Assembly (NCBI RefSeq): GCF_004153195.1
Contig: NZ_SEMC01000002.1
Span: 278,083-342,082 of the forward strand
DNA: 64,000 nucleotides
DNA from: Sporolactobacillus sp. THM19-2
Lineage (GTDB): Bacteria > Bacillota > Bacilli > Bacillales > Sporolactobacillaceae
Reading direction: 5' to 3'
Positions 1-9,181 of this stretch are shown here, in pieces (positions within the stretch are counted from its first letter, which is position 1; each line of letters begins with the position of its first letter). Made by a program: the position numbers and the translations under genes. A model generated the notes under the pieces. That model worked only from the letters and a program-made list of their open reading frames with translations, did no database searches and had not been told where the DNA came from.

Positions 1-5
1 TAATG

Positions 6-78
6 CGGGTCCGAGCGGATTTGAACCGCCGATCTCCTGCGTGACAGGCAGGCATGTTAACCACTACACCACGGACCC
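6..78 (-). tRNA. tRNA-Asp (anticodon GUC)
   Basis: Read on the minus strand this folds as a complete cloverleaf with a 7-bp acceptor stem (GGGTCCG with CGGACCC), a D arm containing GTAGTGGTTA, an anticodon loop with GTC (plus-strand GAC at 43-45) and a T arm with GGTTCAAATCC. The 3' CCA is not encoded. It lies five bases beyond tRNA-fMet in the same direction, so the two probably come from one transcript downstream of purA. Confidence 0.95.
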
Positions 79-83
79 ATTAA

Positions 84-157
<74 letters not shown>

Positions 158-195
158 ACAATAAAATCTGATTGCCCTTTTGCGGCACAGACAAT

Positions 196-224
196 ATTGT
201 ACCATCCCAGGATAAGAATAGCAA
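196..224 (-). promoter_or_regulatory. sigma-A promoter of the fMet-Asp tRNA pair
   Basis: The minus strand reads TTGCTA (219-224), a 17-bp spacer, then TACAAT (196-201), about 40 bp upstream of tRNA-fMet and just after the purA stop. The tRNA pair is therefore likely to have its own promoter rather than depend on purA readthrough. Confidence 0.6.
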
Positions 225-273
225 GCTTTTTATCAGCACCTGTTTCTCTGCCTGCAATCAGATTCATCTTTCT

Positions 274-1560
274 TCAGGCAAAAACACTGCGCACTTCAAT
301 TGTCTGCGACCGGTCGGGGCCAACAGAAAAGAGGGATAACGGCACTTCGGACAACTGAGAAATGCGTTCCATATAGTGACGCGCATTCTGCGGCAGATCA
401 GAAAGTGAACGGGCTCCCGTGATGTCTTCCGACCAGCCCGGCATTTCCTCATAAACCGGTTTGCAGGCCGCCAGAACCTTCAGGCTTGCCGGAAACTCAT
501 GGATCACTTCGCCGTTATATTCGTACGCCTTGCAGATCTTTACTGTCTCAAGCCCGGTCAGCACATCGACACAGTTCAGTGACAGGTCCGTCAGTCCGCT
601 GACGCGGCGGGAATGACGCAGAACAACCGTATCCAGCCAGCCGACCCGGCGCGGCCGGCCCGTCACGGTTCCATACTCATGACCCGTCTCACGAATCCGG
701 TCACCAGTGGCATCGGTCAGTTCAGTAGGAAACGGACCGTCACCCACGCGTGTTGTATAAGCCTTTGCGCAGCCCACAACATGATTAATCTTTGTCGGGC
801 CAACACCGGCGCCTATGGTCACACCCCCGGCAACCGGATTGGAAGAGGTCACAAAAGGATAAGTCCCCTGATCGATATCCAGCATGCAGCCCTGCGCCCC
901 TTCAAACAGCACGCGCCGCCCGGCATCCAGTGCTTCATTCAGGACTGCCGAAGTGTCACAGACGAGGTGACGCAGCCGCTCGCCATAGGCCAGATATTCA
1001 CCATAAATATCGTCAATATTAAAGCCATCGCTCTCATACATTTTTTCAAGCAGGCGATTCTTCTGGGCCAGATTCCTTAACAGTTTTTCTCTGAACGTCT
1101 CCGGTTCAAGTAAATCGGCCATTCGGATCCCGGTTCTCGCCGCTTTATCCATGTAAGCCGGCCCGATCCCTTTCTGAGTCGTTCCTATTTTTGATGCACC
1201 TTTTCGTTCTTCTTCAAGAATATCCAGCCTGATATGGTAAGGCAGTACGATATGCGCGCGATTACTGATGCGCAGATGATCAGTCGATATGCCCCTTTTC
1301 TCCATGTAGTCCAGTTCGTTGCAGAGCGATTTCGGATTGATCACCATGCCATTACCGAGAACGCAGATTTTTTCAGAATACAGGATTCCTGACGGCATCA
1401 GTCTTAATTTATACGTTTTGCCATTCCAGACGATCGTGTGACCGGCATTGTCGCCTCCCTGATAACGGGAAACCACTTCCGAATTTTCCGAAAGGTAATC
1501 CGTAATCTTTCCTTTTCCTTCATCGCCCCACTGAGCACCAACAACAACTACAGAAGACAT
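274..1560 (-). CDS. purA: adenylosuccinate synthetase
   Basis: PurA joins IMP and aspartate with GTP to make adenylosuccinate, the first committed step from IMP to AMP, in the cytoplasm. The 428-residue protein has normal family length. The N-terminal GTP loop QWGDEGKGK is at residues 10-18, with the catalytic Asp at 13 and the catalytic His at 41 in DNAGHT. C-terminal motifs such as [10 protein letters not shown] are present. An AGGGGG ribosome site precedes the ATG. It is followed by two tRNAs and preceded by dnaB, as in Bacillus. A pair of facing PurR-type boxes upstream suggests purine control. Confidence 0.97.
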   Translation of the reverse strand: MSSVVVVGAQWGDEGKGKITDYLSENSEVVSRYQGGDNAGHTIVWNGKTYKLRLMPSGILYSEKICVLGNGMVINPKSLCNELDYMEKRGISTDHLRISNRAHIVLPYHIRLDILEEERKGASKIGTTQKGIGPAYMDKAARTGIRMADLLEPETFREKLLRNLAQKNRLLEKMYESDGFNIDDIYGEYLAYGERLRHLVCDTSAVLNEALDAGRRVLFEGAQGCMLDIDQGTYPFVTSSNPVAGGVTIGAGVGPTKINHVVGCAKAYTTRVGDGPFPTELTDATGDRIRETGHEYGTVTGRPRRVGWLDTVVLRHSRRVSGLTDLSLNCVDVLTGLETVKICKAYEYNGEVIHEFPASLKVLAACKPVYEEMPGWSEDITGARSLSDLPQNARHYMERISQLSEVPLSLFSVGPDRSQTIEVRSVFA

Positions 1561-1662
1561 CCATCCAGCCCCCTATTTCATCCTTAAAAATTTAAAATAT
1601 CTGTCCCAGTCTGCAACTTGTTTATACATCCGGTAAATTTCGGGCATCAAAGATCCCTGTTC

Positions 1663-1740
1663 AGTCTAACAGGTCTCCTCTGTATAAGTCAATGCAAAAT
1701 ACGAACATTTGTATTTAAAAAACCAAATTCGTTCGGATTT
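1663..1740 (-). promoter_or_regulatory. purA promoter with paired PurR boxes
   Basis: Two 14-bp boxes face each other at 1697-1710 and 1727-1740 (minus strand AAATCCGAACGAAT and AAATGTTCGTATTT), separated by exactly 16 bp. Both match the Bacillus PurBox core CCGAAC or its complement, and the inverted spacing is the known PurR arrangement. Immediately downstream lie TTGACT (1687-1692), an 18-bp spacer and TAGACT (1663-1668). The operator therefore abuts the -35 box. Assignment to PurR is by motif only. Confidence 0.72.
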
Positions 1741-1845
1741 ATTACGAAGAAAAGGTGCCTGCCGACAAGTCTCTGACCCCCGGCAGTAGCTTCCGCAAAA
1801 ATTTCATATTTCATTTTTGTACATTCAAAAAGCAGATAAAATGAC

Positions 1846-3213
1846 TTATGCACCACGGGGAATGTCGTCCTGATGTTTCCTGTCAATATTGACAAACTTA
1901 TTGTATTCCTTAATAAAAGCCAGCTCGACGGTGCCTACCGGACCATTACGCTGTTTGGCAATTATAATTTCGATAATGTTTTGTTTTTCGCTTTCTTTAT
2001 TGTAATAATCGTCCCGATAGAGAAAAGCGACGACATCGGCATCCTGCTCGATACTGCCTGATTCGCGGATATCGCTCATCATGGGGCGCTTGTCCTGACG
2101 TGCTTCTACACCTCTTGAGAGCTGTGACAGGGCAATGACCGGCACATCCAGTTCACGTGCCATAGCTTTTAGTGTCCGGGAAATCTCGGACACTTCCTGC
2201 TGCCGGTTTTCCTGGCGATGCATGCTGCCTGTCCCCGTAATCAGCTGAAGATAGTCAATGATCACAAGATCCAGTCCTTTTTCCTGCTTAAGTCTCCGGC
2301 ATTTTGCCCGTATATCATTAACCCGGATCCCCGGTGAATCGTCAATATAGATTCCGGCACGCGACAGGCTGCCCATCGCCATTGTCAGTTTTTGCCAGTC
2401 ATCATCTTCAAGGTTTCCTGTACGCAGCTTCTGGGCATCGATATTTCCTTCAGCACAGAGCATACGCATGGCCAGCTGACGGGCGCCCATTTCCAGACTG
2501 AAAATCGCTACATTGGCATCACTTTTCGTGGCCACATTCTGAGCAATATTCAAAGCAAAGGCCGTCTTACCTACGGATGGGCGGGCGGCAACAATAATCA
2601 GATCACTTTTCTGAAAGCCGGCAGTCATCCGGTCCAGTTCCATGAATCCCGTTGGTGTTCCCGTCACATCGTCTTTACGACTGTGCAATGCTTCGATATT
2701 ATCGTATGTTTCGATCAGGACATCTTTGATCGGGCGGAATTCACCGGCCCGCTTCCGTTCGGAGACTTCAAGGATCTCCCGTTCGGCATCGTCAACGATC
2801 GTCTCCACATCATCATCCCGGGTATAGCCATCGGAAACGATGTGTGTGGCTGTACGGATCAGCCGGCGGAGCAGTGATTTTTCCGCAACAATATGACAGT
2901 AGTATTCAATATTTGCTGCTGTCGGCGCTGAACCGGCTAAATCCGCAAGATAGGAGACCCCGCCAACTTCTTCGAGGTGTTTCCCTGTCTGCAGAGCGTT
3001 GGTCACTGTGACAACGTCAACCGGCTCATTTCGATCAGACAGACTCAGCATAACGGAAAAGATCAGCTGATTGCCGGTATGGTAAAAATCCTCGGGAACG
3101 AGAAGCTCTGAAGCTGTGACGACAGCCGCGGGTTCCAGAAATATGGCACCCAGCACCGCCTGCTCCGCTTCCGTATTGTGCGGAGGAGTCCGGTCAGCAA
3201 ATAAATCACTCAT
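1846..3213 (-). CDS. dnaB: replicative DNA helicase DnaB (B. subtilis DnaC)
   Basis: This is the hexameric 5'-3' helicase of the replication fork. The 455-residue protein has the N-terminal primase-interacting domain (about 10-110), a linker and a RecA-like C-terminal domain with Walker A ARPSVGKT at 210-217, Walker B LDLVIIDYLQL and the arginine-rich region that ends the fold. GGGAGGAGAAAG precedes the ATG. It lies downstream of rplI and gdpP in the same direction, the conserved Bacillales order. The 285 bp between its stop and purA hold the purA promoter region and no gene. Confidence 0.97.
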   Translation of the reverse strand: MSDLFADRTPPHNTEAEQAVLGAIFLEPAAVVTASELLVPEDFYHTGNQLIFSVMLSLSDRNEPVDVVTVTNALQTGKHLEEVGGVSYLADLAGSAPTAANIEYYCHIVAEKSLLRRLIRTATHIVSDGYTRDDDVETIVDDAEREILEVSERKRAGEFRPIKDVLIETYDNIEALHSRKDDVTGTPTGFMELDRMTAGFQKSDLIIVAARPSVGKTAFALNIAQNVATKSDANVAIFSLEMGARQLAMRMLCAEGNIDAQKLRTGNLEDDDWQKLTMAMGSLSRAGIYIDDSPGIRVNDIRAKCRRLKQEKGLDLVIIDYLQLITGTGSMHRQENRQQEVSEISRTLKAMARELDVPVIALSQLSRGVEARQDKRPMMSDIRESGSIEQDADVVAFLYRDDYYNKESEKQNIIEIIIAKQRNGPVGTVELAFIKEYNKFVNIDRKHQDDIPRGA

Positions 3214-3282
3214 TTTCTTTCTCCTCCCTTAAGCACCCACTCTCAGGTCTTGAAGCATGAAAAAAATATTGTTTCAGACATT

Positions 3283-3726
3283 TTACTGTTCTTGCACATG
3301 TACCTTAACCTTTGCTGTTACATCCGGATGCAGTTTCAGCGGAACATCCGTGTATCCAAGTGAACGAATCGGCTCAGCGAGGTCGATCTTTCTTTTATCA
3401 ATGGTAATATCCATCTTTTTCAGTGCCTGCGCAATTTGTTTACTCGTGATCGAACCGAACAATCTGCCTCCTTCACCTGATTTTGCCTGCAGTTCAACGG
3501 TTATTTTTTCGATTCTTGCTTTCAAAGATTCAGCTTCCTGACGTTCTTTTTCTTCATTCTGTTTCTTTTTCCTCTTTCTTGCAGCAAGCCGGCTCAGACT
3601 GCTTTTATTTGCCGGGACAGCCAGATTCTGCGGAAACAGATAATTGCGGGCATAGCCTTCCGAGACCTCTTTGATTTCGCCTGAACGGCCCTTTCCTTTC
3701 ACTTCTTTAACAAAAATGACTTTCAT
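3283..3726 (-). CDS. rplI: 50S ribosomal protein L9
   Basis: L9 binds 23S rRNA through its N-terminal domain and projects from the ribosome on a long helix. The 147-residue sequence opens with the typical [13 protein letters not shown] and has the conserved YARNYLFP motif near residue 29. The basic central helix and the C-terminal domain ([13 protein letters not shown]) follow. The start codon lies directly next to the gdpP stop, so the two are almost certainly cotranscribed. Length matches the family. Confidence 0.97.
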   Translation of the reverse strand: MKVIFVKEVKGKGRSGEIKEVSEGYARNYLFPQNLAVPANKSSLSRLAARKRKKKQNEEKERQEAESLKARIEKITVELQAKSGEGGRLFGSITSKQIAQALKKMDITIDKRKIDLAEPIRSLGYTDVPLKLHPDVTAKVKVHVQEQ

Positions 3727-5703
3727 TTATGACAAACCCCCTTCAATATAACGGTCAATCGCCTGTTTCACTTTTTCTTCCGCCGATGAGACGCTCTCGT
3801 GTTCGAGCTGTGTCGCAGCAGTATTTAAATGTCCGCCGCCCCCAAGACTCTCCATGATGATCTGGACATTCATATCACCGAGCGAACGGGCACTGATACC
3901 CACTTTTCCATCCTCTCTCATACCGATGACAAAGGAGGTCCTGATTCCTTCCAGCATCAGCAGTGTATCTGCTGTCTGGGCAAGGAGCACCTGATCATAG
4001 GTCTTGTCCTGATCACCGGTCACAATTGCGACTTTCGGGCGATAGATCTTTGTCCTGTGGATGAGTGCGGCACGCTGGTTAAACTGCTCAAGATCGTCAC
4101 TTAAAAATTTCTGAACAAGAATTGTATCTGCGCCATGTGCCCGAAGATATGAGGCTGCATCAAATGTACGAAACCCTGTGCGGAGGGTGAAATTCTTCGT
4201 GTCAACGGCAATACCGCCCAGCATCGCTGTCGCTTCAATGACGTCAAGTGGACGCTCATTCGACTGATACTCCAGCAGCTCCGTCACCAGTTCCGATGTC
4301 GACGAGGCATAGGGCTCCATATAAACCAGGACAGGATCTTTTACAAATTCCTCAGCGCGCCGATGATGATCAATCACAACCACCCGGTGAACATCATCAA
4401 GCAGTGTCCGGTCGACGACCATCGACGGCCTGTGCGTATCTGCAACAATCACGAGCGTCCGCCTGGTGACTTCGGCATGGGCCTGCTCTGCAGAGATGAA
4501 GCTTGTCCACAGATTTTTGTGCTTTTTTATTTCGTCAAGCAGTCGGGCAACACCTGTGACATTCTTCTGACGATCCATCACTATTTTCGCACTCCGGCCG
4601 TTGGCATGGGCAATTTTCAACAATCCGATGCAGGAACCGATGGCGTCAAGATCCGGTGCCTGATGGCCCATAATCATCACCTGATCGCTTTCCAGCATCA
4701 GTTCGGACAGAGCATGGGAGATGACCCTGGCACGGACACGGGTCCTTTTTTCAATCGGGTTAGATTTTCCACCATAAAACTTCACATTTCCGTCCGGCCT
4801 TTTAATCACGGCCTGGTCACCGCCACGACCCAGTCCGAGGTCAAGTGCCGACTGACTGTACGTACCCAGTTCCTCAAGTGATTCTGCACCCGCCCCGACA
4901 CCGATACTGAGTGTCAAAGGAATATGACTTAATGGTACCGTGACTTTACGTACCTGATCAAGAATGGAAAAATGATCTGCTTCTACATGTTTGAGCAGTT
5001 TTTCATTCATCACCGCAAGAAAGCGGTCAGAGGCAGTACGGCGCAAATAGATCCCGTAATGCTGTGCCCAGGCTTTAATCAGGGAAGTCGCTTCATTATT
5101 GATTGTGCTCCTGACCTGATCCTCCAGCCCCTGTGTCACTTCGTCATAATTATCAAGAAAAATAAGGGCCAGAACCGATTGTTCGTTATAATAATTCTTC
5201 TTAATTTCAAGAACATCATTGATATCGGTAAAATAGAGCAGACGGTCATCCCGTCTCAGCCGTACCCTGTACTTCCTGTCCCTTATCGTAAGAATATCCG
5301 AGTCTTTATCCGACAAAATGAGTTGATTAATCTCACCTGAAATATCATCAAGGGCTTTGCCTATGTGCGTCGTGTGACTTCCGGCAATGGTGTCCATTTC
5401 CGGATTGCACCACTCGATCTCTCCTGTATCATCGTACAGGATAATACCAATCGGCATTTGCAGCAGTGCCTCACCTCCGACTTTTTTCAGTCGGTAAGAG
5501 AGTCCGGCAACATACTCAATCAGTTCTTTATCAAATTGCGTTTCATTAAAAATAAACCAGGTGATGGCAAGGGCAAGAATAACCAGTCCGGCCAGAGCAA
5601 GCATCCAGTTCAGGAACGCCGTGAATGTGATAAAGAGAAGACACAGCACACCCAGGATAATAAGCAGGTCGCTGCGCCATCGATGTTTAAATTTATTTGA
5701 CAC
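3727..5703 (-). CDS. gdpP: cyclic-di-AMP phosphodiesterase GdpP (YybT)
   Basis: GdpP hydrolyses c-di-AMP to pApA and so affects potassium, cell-wall and stress physiology. The 658-residue membrane protein shows two N-terminal transmembrane segments (about 12-50), a PAS-like domain (about 80-135), a degenerate GGDEF domain and the DHH/DHHA1 catalytic module. DHH motifs are visible as MGHQAPDLDAIGS, ADTHRP and VIDHHRRAEEF, and the DHHA1 signature as GGGGHLNTAATQL. Gene order yybS-gdpP-rplI-dnaB is as in Bacillus, all on the minus strand. Confidence 0.96.
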   Translation of the reverse strand: MSNKFKHRWRSDLLIILGVLCLLFITFTAFLNWMLALAGLVILALAITWFIFNETQFDKELIEYVAGLSYRLKKVGGEALLQMPIGIILYDDTGEIEWCNPEMDTIAGSHTTHIGKALDDISGEINQLILSDKDSDILTIRDRKYRVRLRRDDRLLYFTDINDVLEIKKNYYNEQSVLALIFLDNYDEVTQGLEDQVRSTINNEATSLIKAWAQHYGIYLRRTASDRFLAVMNEKLLKHVEADHFSILDQVRKVTVPLSHIPLTLSIGVGAGAESLEELGTYSQSALDLGLGRGGDQAVIKRPDGNVKFYGGKSNPIEKRTRVRARVISHALSELMLESDQVMIMGHQAPDLDAIGSCIGLLKIAHANGRSAKIVMDRQKNVTGVARLLDEIKKHKNLWTSFISAEQAHAEVTRRTLVIVADTHRPSMVVDRTLLDDVHRVVVIDHHRRAEEFVKDPVLVYMEPYASSTSELVTELLEYQSNERPLDVIEATAMLGGIAVDTKNFTLRTGFRTFDAASYLRAHGADTILVQKFLSDDLEQFNQRAALIHRTKIYRPKVAIVTGDQDKTYDQVLLAQTADTLLMLEGIRTSFVIGMREDGKVGISARSLGDMNVQIIMESLGGGGHLNTAATQLEHESVSSAEEKVKQAIDRYIEGGLS

Positions 5704-5762
5704 GTCTATTCAGCTCCTGAGGCCCATATTCCGCCTGTTTCGCATGATTCATTTTCCTTACT

Positions 5763-6707
5763 TTACTGTTTCCCGCGGATACGTTTGCGCAGGTTGAAAC
5801 CAAGGTCAATTATACCCAATATCCACACCAATTGCAGCAGTGGAAAACTGAAAATCAGAACAACGACTGTTATGAGGATGGGTACGGCAATGGGCACTTT
5901 TTTCACGTACATAAAATAAAAAATAAAACTCAGCCCCTGGATAGCAAGTAAAATCTGGAACACAAACTCTATATTAATCAGGGCCGTATAGAATGATGTT
6001 CCAGACTCAGCCGGCACGAATAACTGGATAACCAGGACGAACAGATAAAGCCAGATCAGACTCCTCGGAACCTGCCATGTCCGAAAAGGGATCCATCCGG
6101 GGACATCCACCTTCAGCAACCTGAGAAGGGGAAGGGCGATCAGCTCAACAATAAGCGAGTAAAAAACGCCGATCATGACGAGCAATGAGGGCGCCAGATA
6201 ACCCAGATAATCCAGCTGGTTTCTGTAAAATTCAAGCAGTTTCCCTTTATCCTGATTCAGAAGGGAGCCGAACTGATTCAGTGAAAGTTCAATAGACTGC
6301 GACGCAATGTCTTTAAATGCCGTAATGGGATTGAATTTCATGACAAGTACGGAAAAGGCCAGATACAAAATCAGAACGGCAATACTGGCAAGACTTCCTC
6401 CCAGAAGGACGGCAAATGCGGGCTTCTTACGATGAATAATCTCTCCCATGACACACCCAATGATCATGAAAAAGTTTGGAATGACAGCTCCCGGTCCAGG
6501 CAGAATAATAAGCAGGACCGCCGCTGCAGCAATGAACCCGGCCAATCCATATGGCCAGCTAAATTTTGCTGTGAGATACATGAGTGGAACCGGTATCAGC
6601 CAGATTGTCAGCAAAGAGACAGCTGGCACATATACCGTTACAATCAGTAACAGACTCAGAAACAAGAGTGTCAAAAGCCCATGAAACAGGGCGTTTTTAT
6701 TCTTCAT
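5763..6707 (-). CDS. yybS: YybS-family (DUF2232) integral membrane protein
   Basis: This 314-residue hydrophobic protein has about eight predicted membrane segments and matches in length and position the YybS/DUF2232 family that precedes gdpP in Bacillales. Its biochemical role is not known; distant similarity to membrane components of ECF-type transporters has been discussed for the family. It is the first gene of the yybS-gdpP-rplI-dnaB series. The start is set by an ATG preceded by GAGGTGCC. I saw no convincing promoter upstream. Confidence 0.8.
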   Translation of the reverse strand: MKNKNALFHGLLTLLFLSLLLIVTVYVPAVSLLTIWLIPVPLMYLTAKFSWPYGLAGFIAAAAVLLIILPGPGAVIPNFFMIIGCVMGEIIHRKKPAFAVLLGGSLASIAVLILYLAFSVLVMKFNPITAFKDIASQSIELSLNQFGSLLNQDKGKLLEFYRNQLDYLGYLAPSLLVMIGVFYSLIVELIALPLLRLLKVDVPGWIPFRTWQVPRSLIWLYLFVLVIQLFVPAESGTSFYTALINIEFVFQILLAIQGLSFIFYFMYVKKVPIAVPILITVVVLIFSFPLLQLVWILGIIDLGFNLRKRIRGKQ

Positions 6708-6891
6708 TATCAGGCACCTCTGTACAGGAACGGACGTACAACATAACCATTTTACTGGCAGTCTGCTACGGGATCTAAACGAGCCATTTCCTGGAATGAT
6801 CAGGCAGATTAACGGATACTGCCCATAAGTTTCATTATAATATAAAAACAGGACCGATTGGAAGCCTTACGAAGAGGGCGATTCCTCTGCC

Positions 6892-6920
6892 TTGTCTTTT
6901 CTCTGTATCATGTGTATAAT
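6892..6920 (+). promoter_or_regulatory. sigma-A promoter driving the CDF transporter leader
   Basis: TTGTCT (6892-6897), a 17-bp spacer and a perfect TATAAT (6915-6920) predict transcription from about 6927. The next gene starts at 7161, so the transcript would have an untranslated leader of about 235 nt. Confidence 0.65.
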
Positions 6921-6926
6921 AGTCTC

Positions 6927-7160
6927 GATAATATAATTAAGAAAGCGTTTTACATGAAGCCCGTCGCCGGTATGAAATACTGAAGCGGGTGTTTTTACGT
7001 TCCGACCGTTTGTCGGCAATTCTGGAGAGCTGATGCCGTATGTATGCGGATATGAATAAATATAAACAAAATATATCTTTTAAAAGACAATTCGAAATCG
7101 GATTGTCTTTTATGATGAATAATTTGCCTCAGGCAAACTTTGTGAGCGGGGTGAATAATC
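6927..7160 (+). promoter_or_regulatory. long structured leader of the CDF transporter, with a 15-bp palindrome
   Basis: The leader can form several hairpins: a GCCCG/GCGGGT arm around 6960-6996, CCGAC/GTCGG near 7004-7016, CCGTAT/TGCGG near 7037-7050, and a 10-bp stem AAAAGACAAT/ATTGTCTTTT at 7082-7111. Next is the palindrome TTTGCCTCAGGCAAA at 7123-7137, resembling DtxR/MntR-type operators, and a GGGGTG ribosome site. I could not match the fold to a riboswitch class I know (it lacks yybP-ykoY and NiCo signatures). Function is inferred only. Confidence 0.4.
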
Positions 7161-8093
7161 ATGCCCTATGAAGGTCCAAAAGCCCTGTTCGCCGCATGGG
7201 TCAGCCTGATCAGCAACTTTTTTCTGACTGTGATCAAGATTGTCTTCGGTATCTTTTTCCACAGTACCGCACTCGTCGCCGACGGTGTTCATAACGGAGG
7301 GGATGTGATCGCGTCTGTCGCAACCATTGGATCAATGAAATGGTCGAACCATCCCGCCGACATCGAACATCCTTACGGGCATGGCAAGGCGGAAGATATC
7401 TCTTCTGCCTTTGTTGCTCTGATACTCATTGCTGCTGCAGCATTTCTGATCTTTGATGCCGTCAGGGCCCTTTTCGAACCGGCTTCACCCGTCAGCGTGT
7501 GGGCGTTTGCTGCAGCTGCTGTCTCTGCTGTCTGGAAGTGGTTCCTGTATATTTATACAAATAAAGCAGCTTTAGCTTATCACAGCAAAAGCCTGCGGGC
7601 GACTGCTTCTGATCATCTGGCCGATATCTATGCCTCATCTGCCGCTGCCGTCGGACTGGGTATCGGATGGATCGGTCAGATTCTGGGATTGCCTTATTCA
7701 CATTATTGCGACCCTGTTGCCGGCATTGTCGTTTCTTTTCTCGTACTGAGAATTGCTGTGATTATGATAAAAAAAACGACCAATGTGCTTATGGACAGCA
7801 GTGTCGATGAAAACATACAGGAAAAGTACAAAGCGGTCTTTCTTTCTTTTCCGGAAGTAAAAAAGATCGATATTCTGCGGGCAAGGGAACACGGTAACGT
7901 TATCCTGATTGATGCCCAGATCCGTCTGCCCGCCTCCCTGAATATTCAGGAAGGTGACGACATTACAGAGGAGATTCGCAAAAAAATCATGGCGAAATTT
8001 CCTGATGTAGAAGAAGTCCTGATCCACATCAATCCCTGGTATGAGGGAAAGAAAATTGTCGAACCCGATTCTGTTCCTGATTTAAAAAAATAA
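7161..8093 (+). CDS. cation diffusion facilitator metal exporter
   Basis: CDF proteins export divalent metals by proton exchange. The 310-residue protein has six predicted membrane segments followed by a cytoplasmic C-terminal domain (about 215-300) ending in DVEEVLIHINPWYE. Metal-site motifs are DGVHNGGD in TM2 and DHLAD in TM5, plus the family HPYGHGKAED loop. The general pattern resembles the Bacillus MneS/MneP and YdfM group, but the TM5 HxxxD site is zinc/iron-like rather than the Asn/Asp of manganese exporters, so the metal is uncertain. It starts an accessory block and lies on the strand opposite to the surrounding core genes. Confidence 0.9.
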   Translation: MPYEGPKALFAAWVSLISNFFLTVIKIVFGIFFHSTALVADGVHNGGDVIASVATIGSMKWSNHPADIEHPYGHGKAEDISSAFVALILIAAAAFLIFDAVRALFEPASPVSVWAFAAAAVSAVWKWFLYIYTNKAALAYHSKSLRATASDHLADIYASSAAAVGLGIGWIGQILGLPYSHYCDPVAGIVVSFLVLRIAVIMIKKTTNVLMDSSVDENIQEKYKAVFLSFPEVKKIDILRAREHGNVILIDAQIRLPASLNIQEGDDITEEIRKKIMAKFPDVEEVLIHINPWYEGKKIVEPDSVPDLKK

Positions 8094-8165
8094 TCATTAT
8101 CCGATGACACACCGATATATTCTACAGGTGATAAAGAATCAAATTATGAACAGAAGGTGCAACTG

Positions 8166-8627
8166 ATGTCATCAGATACAACAACCCACGTCGCCCTTAC
8201 CTTACTCATCGGCGACATAACAGTCGGACTCCTGATACGTGACGTTCGGGAAATTCTTGAACCCATTCCTGCAATTGATGTTCCGGTCACGCATCCCTGT
8301 TTTGCAGGACTGATTCTAAACAGAGGCGAAGTGCTTCCTCTGTTCGATCTTTCCGGACTGTTAGAGGCGGGATATTCCCCTGCACTGAAGCCGGAGGATA
8401 AAAAATACATCATCTGCCAGTCTGCTTCCGGGGCCTGTGCCCTTGAAGCAGACGCTGTCCGGGACACGATTTCCTTTTCTTCTGAACAACTATATGCCTG
8501 TGATCTGCCCCTCCGATCAAAAAAGGTCCTCCTGAAGGATAAAGAACTACCGCTTTTAGACAGTGGCGCTGTCATGGCGAACATCAGCCGGCTGAATCAA
8601 TCCGTCAGAAAAAGTGCCGGATATTAA
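8166..8627 (+). CDS. single-domain CheW-like protein
   Basis: The 153-residue protein fits one CheW-like SH3-type domain: an N-terminal strand pair (HVALTLLIGDITVGLLIRDV), VREILEPIP as in the receptor-binding part of CheW, then GLILNRGEVLPLFDLSGLL, the strongest CheW hallmark. CheW couples chemoreceptors to CheA, but no other chemotaxis gene is present in the window, so its partner is unknown. ATG at 8166 is chosen because AGAAGGTG sits six bases upstream; a GTG at 8157 has no ribosome site. It follows the CDF gene by about 70 bp. Confidence 0.7.
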   Translation: MSSDTTTHVALTLLIGDITVGLLIRDVREILEPIPAIDVPVTHPCFAGLILNRGEVLPLFDLSGLLEAGYSPALKPEDKKYIICQSASGACALEADAVRDTISFSSEQLYACDLPLRSKKVLLKDKELPLLDSGAVMANISRLNQSVRKSAGY

Positions 8628-8633
8628 AGAGAA

Positions 8634-8685
8634 CCTGTTGACCGACAAGCTGCAGACGCGGCCAGTGACCCGGCTTTTCTCAACC
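8634..8685 (+). repeat. copy 1 of a ~50-bp intergenic repeat
   Basis: The sequence just after the CheW-like stop contains TGACCGACAAGCTGCAGACG and runs into a CTTTTCT stretch. It is clearly related to the sequence just after the DUF420 gene at 11179-11229 (about 70% identity by eye with one indel). Both copies begin within ten bases of a stop codon on the same strand. Confidence 0.5.
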
Positions 8686-8922
8686 GTCTATCCGTCATAC
8701 TTCTTAAGAAATGGAAAGCTGATTGCAATGTGGATTAAAAGGGATGATAAGGAATTCTGAAATTATTTTCTCCCAAAACAGGGGAAATTCTGAAGTCGTA
8801 TGATCAAAAATCAGGGACGATCGGGGAAATTTATCCCAACATGATGAAAAATACAGGTGGAGGTTTCCTGAGATGTGCTCTTATCGGTTGGGGGATCAGT
8901 TAAGCGCATGGTCAGATGAATA

Positions 8923-9108
8923 GACGGAAAAATTCCACTTACTCGGTAATTAAATTTATGAATAACTAAAATAGGCGGAGAGATTCCGCCTATTGACTAG
9001 AGAAACGGGATAAAGGAGCTTTTTGCCTGGCCTAATCGGAAAAGTTCTGCTTATCTCCCCTCCGAAAAGCGTGCCGTTCTGCCCCTAACCGGAAAGTATC
9101 CGCTTATT
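8923..9108 (+). repeat. four copies of a 21-bp quasi-palindromic repeat
   Basis: Related 21-mers lie at 8923-8943, 8974-8994, 9035-9055 and 9088-9108, sharing the pattern CGGAAA..TTCCGCTTAT. Each is an imperfect inverted repeat; the second sits in a perfect 10-bp stem (AATAGGCGGA/TCCGCCTATT, 8970-8994). Starts are 51, 61 and 53 bp apart. None is followed by a T-run, so they are not ordinary terminators. This is a non-coding stretch between the CheW-like gene and a transposase remnant. Confidence 0.55.
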
Positions 9109-9181
9109 TTACTTTTTGCTCTAAGCACAAAACATCCTATTTAAAAGAAAGTGGGATGAAAGCTCTCCAAGACGGGACATA

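Noticed and set aside
4503..4513. DnaA-box-like TTGTCCACA inside gdpP
   Set aside because: Single one-mismatch site within coding sequence; expected by chance.
6955..6971. Catabolite-response element GAAAGCGTTTTACA in the CDF leader
   Set aside because: The central CG is right but the spacing to the final CA is one base too long for a cre site.
6927..7160. Known riboswitch upstream of the CDF gene (yybP-ykoY manganese or NiCo classes)
   Set aside because: The conserved core sequences of these classes are not present; kept only as an unclassified leader.
8923..9108. CRISPR array
   Set aside because: Only four degenerate copies with differing repeat sequence, uneven spacing and no cas gene in the window.
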